Source of the DNA: Rickettsiales bacterium
GTDB lineage: Bacteria > Pseudomonadota > Alphaproteobacteria > TMED127
NCBI GenBank assembly: GCA_002717855.1
Contig: PBCD01000008.1
Span: 11,242 to 17,988 of the forward strand
Direction of reading: 5' to 3'
DNA length: 6,747 nt
In this document: piece after piece, positions 1 to 5,318 of the stretch
Layout: each line of letters starts with the position of its first letter
How positions within the stretch are numbered: position 1 is the stretch's first letter
Made by a program: the position numbers and the translations under genes
Notes under the pieces: generated by a model
The model's input: the letters and a program-made list of their open reading frames with translations, nothing else
Database searches by the model: none
What the model was told of the DNA's origin: nothing

Positions 1-190
1 TATAACTTATATTTCCAAAATCAAAGTCTAAAAGTCCAGAAATACATTTGGTAAGAACTGATTTACCCGATCCTGATTCTCCAATTATTGCCAAGGATTG
101 AGATTCAAAGACTGACAAATTTATATTATTTAAAACTTCTTTGTTTCTAAATTTTTTCTTTAAATTTGAAATTTTTATAACTGGTTTCAT
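1..190 (-). CDS. mlaF: MlaF-type lipid ABC transporter ATPase, N-terminal part (runs off the window)
   Basis: This is the beginning of an ABC ATPase. The 63 visible residues start MKPVIKISNLKKKF, the usual first beta strand of an ABC domain, and reach the Walker A P-loop GESGSGKS at residues 37-44, followed by VLTKCISGLL. The GSGKSVL wording is typical of MlaF/Ttg2A ATPases. The signature motif, Walker B and H-loop would lie beyond the window edge. In the Mla system this protein hydrolyses ATP on the cytoplasmic side of the inner membrane to drive phospholipid movement between inner and outer membrane. Its ATG overlaps the stop of the upstream permease gene in an ATGA at 187-190, with no Shine-Dalgarno sequence in front, so translation is probably coupled to mlaE. 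The MlaF assignment rests mostly on this neighbour. Any mlaD or other partner lies outside the window. Confidence 0.9.
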   Translation of the reverse strand, partial: MKPVIKISNLKKKFRNKEVLNNINLSVFESQSLAIIGESGSGKSVLTKCISGLLDFDFGNISY

Positions 191-981
191 AATGAAAAAA
201 AAATAGAGGTAATTAAATAGTTAAAAAATAAAATTAATATAGAAGAAGAAACTACTGAATAAGTTGTTGCTAACCCAACACCTTGTGCACCTCCAGTTGC
301 ATGGAACCCGTGATAACAACCCATAAAAGAAATTATTAAACCAAACACAGAAGCTTTAACTAGACCTGAAAATACATCCATGAATTACAAAAAATTATAT
401 GTATTAACCAAATAAACATTTGGGTTGAAATTTAAAATATGAATGCAAATTGAGTATCCGCCAAAAACTCCAATAATGTCTCCAATAAAAACAAGAAAAG
501 GAAGAGAAAGTATACCTGCAATCAGTCTTGGCGCAATTAAATAGTTGTAGGGGTTAGTTGATAATGTTTTTAAAGCATCTATTTGCTCTGTAACTTTCAT
601 TGTACCTATTTCAGCAGCAATAGCTGCTCCTGATCTACCTGCAACCATTAGGCCAGCTAAAACTGGAGAAAGTTCTCTTGTAATTGACAAAACCACAACA
701 TTTGGAATAGCACTTTCGGCTGAAAATCTGGAAAAACCAGTGTAAGATTGGAGTGCTAAAACCATGCCTGTAAATAAGGCAGTTAGACCAACAACAGGTA
801 ATGAATTAAAACCAATTTTAAAAATTTGGTTTAATAACAATCGGGGATAGAACTTTGGTGTTACGCAACTTTTTATACAATGAAAAAAAAAAATAAGCTT
901 ATAACCTAAAGAATCCACAACATAATAAAAAAAACTTCCAACTAATTCTAGAAATTTTAAAATATTTTTATAAAGATTCAT
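187..981 (-). CDS. mlaE: MlaE-type ABC transporter permease, interrupted by an in-frame TAA
   Basis: Read through its internal stop, this locus encodes about 264 residues, the normal length of an MlaE permease (PF02405), the inner-membrane core of the phospholipid transporter. Family hallmarks are LPVVGLTALFTGMVLALQSY (61-80), ITRELSPVLAGLMVAGRSGA (100-119) and the ATPase-facing EIGTMKVTEQIDAL (124-137), then STNPYNYLIAPR. After residue 198 (NTYNFL) there is a TAA at 385-387, then TTC and ATG, and the same frame continues MDVFSGLVKASVFGLIIS to a normal C-terminus with HATGGAQGVG and the last membrane helix. Homologues usually have Glu at the stop, so one GAA-to-TAA change explains it. The 64-residue second piece begins with ATG 3 nt past the stop, which would allow reinitiation. 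The start ATG overlaps the alr stop (ATGA, 978-981), with GG about 6 nt upstream. It could be a sequencing error, a young pseudogene or a two-part permease. Confidence 0.88.
385..387 (-). other. In-frame stop codon inside mlaE (TAA) with restart ATG at 379-381
   Basis: The minus strand reads TTG TAA TTC ATG GAT here. Both sides are in one frame and both match MlaE, so this is a substitution, not an indel. One T-to-G change would restore GAA (Glu), giving NFLEFMDVFSGL. The ATG two codons after the stop is also an in-frame Met of the normal protein. Confidence 0.85.
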
Positions 982-2099
982 TTTTTTCCAATATAGTACT
1001 TTTGCAACCTATTTCCAAGATTATTAAGAATTTCGTATTCTATAGTTTGAGATAAGAAAGCGACATCTTGTATACTTATATTTTTACCAATTAATTCTAC
1101 CCAATCGCCAACTTTAATTTTTTTTCTTAATTTTGATAAATCTACTGTTATGTAATCCATAGAAATCGTTCCTATAATAGGTAGTTTAGAATTTTTAAAA
1201 AATGCATATCCAATATTACTAAGATTTCGTGGATAGCCATCTGCATAACCAATTCCCAAAACTGCAATTTTTAGTGCATTATTTACTTGATATGTAGAAT
1301 TGTAACCAACAACTTTATTCATTTCAGTTTTAAGATCTTTTATCTGTAAAACTTTTGCATATAAAGAGATAACGTTATACATAGGATTTTTTTTTTTGGT
1401 AGGGTTTATTCCAAAAAGTGCTCCGCCAGATCTAACAAATGAAAAATTAAAACCATTTAAGTTAAATACTGCACTTGAATTAGCAATGCTTAACAGAACG
1501 TCTTTATAATCTGAATTAATTTTATTAAAAAGATCTTTTTGAATAAAGTTTATTTTTTTACTTTTTTCGTCCGCACTTGATAGGTGACTCATTATGCAAA
1601 ATAAATTTAATGCTTTTTTTAAGAATAATTTTTTTACTTCATCTATCTCTGCGTTAGGTATTCCGAATCTATTCATTCCAGTATCAAAATGCAATCCAAT
1701 TTTTGCTTTTTTTATAGCTCTCGATTCAAGTTTAATCCATAATTTAAGTTCATGCAAAGAATTAAAAATGGGAATTAGATTGTTTTCAAGAAAGGTATTA
1801 TAAATTTTTTTTTCAATAACAATTGGTCCATTAAGAACAAGAATTTGTATATCCTTTAAAATTTTTCTTAATTCAATACCTTCTTTTAAAGTAGCAACAA
1901 AGAAAAACTTACAGCCTAATTCTTTTAATTTTATTGATATTTCTTTTATTCCAATACCATATGCATTAGCTTTTAAAACTGCTGCGATTGAACACTCTTT
2001 TCCGACTTTTTTTTTTATTAGTTTATAATTTTTTTCAATTGAATTTAAATCAATAGTTATTTTTCCCAATTCGGTATCATTTTCTAAATTTTTCAACAT
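978..2099 (-). CDS. alr: Alanine racemase (PLP-dependent, L-Ala to D-Ala)
   Basis: This cytoplasmic enzyme makes D-alanine for peptidoglycan cross-bridges. The 373 residues match the usual length of the fold-III racemases. The N-terminal TIM barrel carries the PLP lysine, K43, in AVLKANAYGIG (40-50). KIGLHFDTGMNRFGI (133-147), MSHLSSAD (170-177), ANSSA (206-210) and RSGGALFG (223-230) are the expected barrel and phosphate-binding segments. The C-terminal beta domain has the second catalytic base, Y266, in VGYNSTY, then GIGYADGYPR (282-291) and the substrate-binding loop GTISMDYITVD (310-320). All key residues are present and nothing is broken. It starts 16 nt after the dnaB stop without a clear Shine-Dalgarno sequence and ends in an ATGA overlap with mlaE, so dnaB, alr, mlaE and mlaF look like one transcription unit. 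Runs of 11 A (1387-1397) and 10 A (2007-2016) on the coding strand encode Lys and are in frame. Confidence 0.97.
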   Translation of the reverse strand: MLKNLENDTELGKITIDLNSIEKNYKLIKKKVGKECSIAAVLKANAYGIGIKEISIKLKELGCKFFFVATLKEGIELRKILKDIQILVLNGPIVIEKKIYNTFLENNLIPIFNSLHELKLWIKLESRAIKKAKIGLHFDTGMNRFGIPNAEIDEVKKLFLKKALNLFCIMSHLSSADEKSKKINFIQKDLFNKINSDYKDVLLSIANSSAVFNLNGFNFSFVRSGGALFGINPTKKKNPMYNVISLYAKVLQIKDLKTEMNKVVGYNSTYQVNNALKIAVLGIGYADGYPRNLSNIGYAFFKNSKLPIIGTISMDYITVDLSKLRKKIKVGDWVELIGKNISIQDVAFLSQTIEYEILNNLGNRLQKYYIGKK

Positions 2100-2115
2100 T
2101 TAAGTCTATATTATT

Positions 2116-3599
2116 TTAGAAATTATTATTATCAATAAAATCAGAAAACTTTGTAGATGACGGATTGAAATGCAACTTAATTTTAGATACTGGTCCATGC
2201 CTATTTTTTGCAATTATTGCTTCAGCCACATTATGTATTTTATCCATTTTATTTAACCAAGAAGCGTGTTTTTCGGTGCCTTCCGTTGGCTCGGATCTTT
2301 CAAGGTAATACTCTTCTCTATAGAGGAAAACAACTAAATCAGCATCTTGTTCGATTGCTCCTGATTCTCTTAGGTCTGCTAATTGTGGTCTTTTTTCTTC
2401 TCTATCTTCAACTTTTCTAGATAATTGTGACAGTGCAATCACAGGGATATTAAGTTCCTTAGCCAACGCTTTAAGTCCCCTTGTGATATCAGATACCTCT
2501 TTTACTCTATTATCATTACTATTTTTTTTTGGCTCTCTATTAGTTGTAAATAGTCTATTATTATCAAATCTAATCCTTCTTTTCTTTTTATTCTCCTAGC
2601 TCTTGTTCTAATTGATGAAATTGTTAAAGCGGGTGAATCGTCAATAAACATTGACAGATTTGAGATTTTTTCACTAGATTTTACTATTTTACTAAATTCA
2701 AGTTTTGAAATTTCACCTGATCTTATTTTTTGCGAAGGAACATCTGATGATTCTGAAAGTAGTCTTGTTACCAATTGCTCAGAAGACATTTCCAGAGAGA
2801 AAAATAGAACTGTTCCTTTTGAGTCACTATGTTCAATTTTTTTTTTTTCAAATGTAGTTGTTATATTATAGGCTATGTTTGTAGCAAATGCTGTTTTGCC
2901 CATTGAAGGTCTTCCAGCAAGAATAATTAAATCAGAATTATGAAGGCCGCTAATTTTTTTATCGAAATCTTTAAACCCAGTTTTAAGTCCAACTATACTT
3001 GAATCTTTTTGGTAAGCCTTTTCAATATACTCCATTGTTTCATTAATAAGGTTTTCAAAATCTTTTGGTCCAGTTTCTATTTTTCCATCTGTTGACAAGT
3101 CATAAAGTTGTTGTTCAGCTTTCTCAATGATATGTAAAGCGTCTTCATCTGGTTTGGGAAGAAAAGAATCATTAACCAAATCGGTCCCAAACACTATTAA
3201 TTCTCTTCTTTTTGATAAATCACTAATAACTTTTCCATAGTGAGCAGCATTTATAATACTAACACTATCCTCAGTAATTTTGAGCAAATATTCAATTCCA
3301 CCTAATTCTTTGAATCTTTCGTTATTTTCTAAAAATAGTTTTATGGTGTTTAAATCAGCGATTTTTCCTTTGTCGATTAGCGATTTAGTGTACGAAAAAA
3401 TCTCTTTGTTTAGAGGCTCAGCAAAGTCAGATTCACTAACTATTTCTTCAATATGTTCGTAAGCTTTATTATTGGTAAGGATCGCCCCAAGCAAAGCTCT
3501 TTCTGTTTCAAGATTTGTAGGGATTTGCCTTAATTCGTTTTGAATTGGAAGATTTGTAATTGTATTTACTTTTTTCTTTGTATCTTCTAATTCACTCAT
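2116..3599 (-). CDS. dnaB: Replicative DNA helicase DnaB, frameshifted at a run of nine A
   Basis: DnaB is the hexameric helicase that unwinds DNA at the replication fork and recruits primase. The first part (365 residues) holds the N-terminal helical domain (about 27-125), a linker, and the RecA-like ATPase with Walker A GRPSMGKT (229-236), FFSLEMS with the catalytic Glu (E270), RTRARRIKR and Walker [12 protein letters not shown] (343-353). At 2522-2530 the coding strand has nine A. The frame then shifts and stops at 2502-2504. Adding one A restores [20 protein letters not shown] running directly into the rest: [36 protein letters not shown] and the arginine-finger segment AKNRHGPV. The restored protein is 494 residues, normal for the family. 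The pieces meet without loss, so this is one gene with a one-base deletion, a sequencing error or a slippage site. The ATG has no Shine-Dalgarno sequence; see the promoter entries. No intein interrupts the motifs. Confidence 0.95.
2522..2530 (-). other. Frameshift site in dnaB: A9 run containing an A AAA AAA slippery heptamer
   Basis: The zero-frame codons are CAA AAA AAA ATA, with a stop 15 nt after ATA (TAA at 2502-2504). The downstream dnaB half is in the frame reached by one extra A or by a -1 ribosomal slip. The heptamer A AAA AAA (2529-2523) is the classic -1 slippery form, related to A AAA AAG of E. coli dnaX. I see no strong downstream hairpin or clear upstream Shine-Dalgarno stimulator. 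Confidence 0.8.
2837..2848 (-). repeat. Run of 12 A (coding strand) within dnaB
   Basis: Twelve A encode the Lys stretch of FEKKKIEH (residues 250-257), in a variable loop between Walker A and the FFSLEMS strand. The frame is correct through this run, unlike the shorter nine-A run further on in the same gene. Confidence 0.9.
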
Positions 3600-3607
3600 A
3601 ATGATAA

Positions 3608-3616
3608 ATTATAGCA
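3608..3616 (-). promoter_or_regulatory. Extended -10 promoter just upstream of dnaB (TGCTATAAT)
   Basis: The minus strand shows TGCTATAAT, a perfect extended -10 (TGnTATAAT), with no good -35 in front, as such promoters allow. Only 8 nt (TTATCATT) separate it from the dnaB ATG, so transcription would start at or within a few bases of the start codon, giving a leaderless or nearly leaderless mRNA. This fits the absence of a Shine-Dalgarno sequence. In so AT-rich a genome a chance match is possible. Confidence 0.5.
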
Positions 3617-3632
3617 TAATGTAAAAGTTAGC

Positions 3633-3661
3633 ATTATAAATCTTCATGTTAATTATGTGGA
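3633..3661 (-). promoter_or_regulatory. Sigma70-like promoter for dnaB (TCCACA - 17 nt - TATAAT)
   Basis: On the minus strand a consensus -10 TATAAT (3633-3638) lies 17 nt downstream of TCCACA (3656-3661), which matches 4 of 6 bases of TTGACA. A transcript would begin near 3626 and have a short leader of about 26 nt. The -35 hexamer is the second half of the DnaA box at 3656-3664, so DnaA binding would compete with RNA polymerase here. Confidence 0.5.
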
Positions 3662-3664
3662 TAA
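3656..3664 (-). promoter_or_regulatory. Perfect DnaA box (TTATCCACA) upstream of dnaB
   Basis: The minus strand reads TTATCCACA, identical to the strongest consensus DnaA-binding 9-mer (TTATNCACA; E. coli oriC box R1). It is 57 nt upstream of the dnaB ATG and overlaps the -35 of the outer promoter. I see no second box nearby, so this looks like a regulatory site and not an origin. A single 9-mer can occur by chance, but it falls in the window's only intergenic region of any size. Confidence 0.55.
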
Positions 3665-3681
3665 TGGGTAAAACTTTTTTA

Positions 3682-4635
3682 TTAAGTTAAATTTTTACTA
3701 TAAAGCATTGTCATAAATATAAAATATAAAATTAATAACACGACAGAAAAAATTCTGTCTATTTTTTTGGAATATTTTATTATTATTGAAAAGATAATTA
3801 CACTTATAAACATTAGCCAAATTTCAATTAATAAATTTTGATTGTTATAATCAAATTTATTTAATAACGAAGAAGTCCCAACAATTAATAAAATATTGTA
3901 AAGGTTTGAACCTATGATATTTCCAAAGATTAATTCTATTTTGTTTTTTTTGACAGCAGCTATTCCAGCTGCGATTTCAGGGAGTGATGTGCCCACAGCA
4001 ACAATTGATAATCCAATTATTGCTTCAGAAACACCAAGCAATGTTGAAATTTCAATGGCATTTATTACAGTTAAATCAGCTCCATAAATTGTTAGAGCAA
4101 TTGAAAAGAATATAATTGGAACACCGAATTTAATAGGATGATCAAATGATAAAATTGATAATCTGTCTTCTAAATTAATATTTTCACTATTTTTATCAAT
4201 ATCAGACTTGTAAAAAGATTTAATAATATATAATAAAAATATCCCAATAAAAATTATACCAATTAAAAAATTAATCTTTAAAAATAGAAAAATAAGGAAA
4301 AATATAGAACTTATAAAAAAATGAAAAATGATATCAAAATTTTTTATTTTAGGTATCACTATTTTTTTCATTAAACCTGAAAAACCCAAAACTAAAAAAA
4401 TATTGGCTATGTTTGAGCCTATTATGTTTCCAAGAGACAATTCCGTTGCATTTTTTAAAACAGCATCAATAGACACTACTAATTCGCAAAGAGAAGTGCC
4501 AAAGCCAATAACAACTATACCAATAAAAAAATCTGAAATATTAAACTTTTTTCCTAGAATTGTTGCTGTATTAATTAAAAGGTTGGTTCCATAAAGGACC
4601 AGTGTAATTCCTATGGCTAATTTTAAAACAACCAT
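3682..4635 (-). CDS. Calcium/sodium antiporter-like protein (CaCA family, YrbG type)
   Basis: This integral membrane protein of 317 residues has the usual length and two-repeat plan of prokaryotic YrbG/NCX_Mj exchangers (Pfam Na_Ca_ex, PF01699). Each half has about five hydrophobic helices and one alpha-repeat. Alpha-1 is GFGTSLCELVVSIDAV (44-59) with GNIIGSNI (69-76). Alpha-2 is AVGTSLPEIAAGIAAV (213-228) with GNIIGSNL (238-245). The ion-binding acids E51 and E220 and the Asn residues of both GSN motifs are present. A hydrophilic loop at about 143-168 separates the halves. Alpha-1 has Cys50 where most relatives have Pro (GTSLPE). The family swaps Na+ (or H+) for Ca2+ across the inner membrane; the ion used here cannot be told from sequence. 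It starts 36 nt after rplI without a clear ribosome binding site, and an in-frame stop just upstream excludes a longer start. Its place between rplI and dnaB is unusual for alphaproteobacteria. Confidence 0.93.
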   Translation of the reverse strand: MVVLKLAIGITLVLYGTNLLINTATILGKKFNISDFFIGIVVIGFGTSLCELVVSIDAVLKNATELSLGNIIGSNIANIFLVLGFSGLMKKIVIPKIKNFDIIFHFFISSIFFLIFLFLKINFLIGIIFIGIFLLYIIKSFYKSDIDKNSENINLEDRLSILSFDHPIKFGVPIIFFSIALTIYGADLTVINAIEISTLLGVSEAIIGLSIVAVGTSLPEIAAGIAAVKKNKIELIFGNIIGSNLYNILLIVGTSSLLNKFDYNNQNLLIEIWLMFISVIIFSIIIKYSKKIDRIFSVVLLILYFIFMTMLYSKNLT

Positions 4636-4671
4636 TTTGAAATAAACATTAATTGAGAGTTGAAACTACTG

Positions 4672-5316
4672 TCATTTTTCTTTATCAGTTTCTTTAGTAG
4701 AATCTTTTATTTTTATCTTTTTTTCACCTGTAATTTTAACATTTGACTTATTATTTTTTTTGGCTTCTTTTTTCTGAATATCTTTATCAGAGGACTCAAG
4801 ATTCTCGATAGAAAAATCACTAGAATTTTTCTTTTTTTCTAATTTTTCTTTTTTTTGTTCAAGTGCTTTTTCCTCAGATGTTGCAACATTGATGGTTATA
4901 TTAACAATTACATCAGCATGTAATTTAACTATAATCTCAAAAATACCTATATTTTTTATCGGCGTTGTTAAATTTATATTTGAGGGTAAAACATTTATAT
5001 TTTTCTTACTTAAAAAATTCGAAATATCCTTGGGAGTAACAGATCCATATAGTTGGCCAGTTTCACTAGCTTGTCTTAAAAAAATCGTGTCAACTTTTTT
5101 AAGTTTCTCGGATATTGAGTTTGCATCTTCTACAAGTTTTTTATTATTTTCTTCTAAGTCATTTTTGATTTTTTCGTAATATTCTTTATTAGTTTTATTT
5201 GCTCTCAGCGCTTTTTTTTGAGGAAGTAGAAAGTTTCTTGCAAACCCGTCTTTGACTTTAACAACATCACCAATTTTTCCAAGCTTATCAAAACTTTCTA
5301 AAAGTATTATTTCCAT
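4672..5316 (-). CDS. rplI: 50S ribosomal protein L9 (bL9) with a long charged C-terminal tail
   Basis: L9 binds domain V of 23S rRNA near the L1 stalk and helps keep the reading frame. The N-terminal rRNA-binding domain is clear: MEIILLESFDKLGKIGDVVKV, then the family signature GFARNFLLPQKKAL (24-37). A long connecting helix (about 41-75) leads to the C-terminal domain with RQASETGQLYGSVTPKDI (81-98) and IKNIGIFEIIVKLHADV (120-136). A typical L9 ends near residue 150. Here a further 65 or so residues follow, mostly Lys, Glu, Ser, Asn and Asp (EEKALEQKKEKLEKKK onward), probably disordered. Alphaproteobacterial L9 proteins often have such tails, though this one is long and strongly basic. The ATG is well supported by GGAG 8 nt upstream, inside the last codons of the preceding gene, whose stop is 2 nt away. 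Confidence 0.97.
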   Translation of the reverse strand: MEIILLESFDKLGKIGDVVKVKDGFARNFLLPQKKALRANKTNKEYYEKIKNDLEENNKKLVEDANSISEKLKKVDTIFLRQASETGQLYGSVTPKDISNFLSKKNINVLPSNINLTTPIKNIGIFEIIVKLHADVIVNITINVATSEEKALEQKKEKLEKKKNSSDFSIENLESSDKDIQKKEAKKNNKSNVKITGEKKIKIKDSTKETDKEK

Positions 5317-5318
5317 GT

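Noticed and set aside
1594..1803. Open frame of 69 codons on the plus strand
   Set aside because: It lies wholly antisense to the intact, well-conserved alr gene. Its protein is low-complexity Phe/Asn/Lys with no recognisable motif.
2208..2420. Open frame of 70 codons on the plus strand
   Set aside because: It is antisense to the conserved C-terminal part of dnaB; the Leu-rich product is a by-product of the coding strand's composition.
2116..2466. A separate 116-residue helicase-like gene starting at TTG
   Set aside because: The TTG is an internal Leu codon (L379) of dnaB, and recognisable DnaB sequence continues upstream of it in the same frame to the nine-A run.
3280..3462. Open frame of 60 codons on the plus strand
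   Set aside because: It is antisense to the N-terminal domain of dnaB, with no ribosome binding site or motif.
2116..3599. An intein or insertion splitting dnaB, a common intein host
   Set aside because: The halves join with no extra sequence, and there are no splicing motifs or endonuclease domain. Only one base is missing.
3600..3681. A chromosomal replication origin
   Set aside because: There is only one DnaA box in 82 nt and no box array. Promoter regulation is the better reading.
3600..3681. A rho-independent terminator after the exchanger gene
   Set aside because: No GC-rich hairpin followed by a T run on the minus strand was found; the visible symmetry is short and AT-only.
4328..4594. 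Open frame of 88 codons on the plus strand
   Set aside because: It is antisense to the exchanger, whose two alpha-repeats clearly establish the minus-strand reading.
4889..5179. Open frame of 96 codons on the plus strand
   Set aside because: It is antisense to rplI. Its hydrophobic look comes from reading Lys- and Glu-rich codons backwards.
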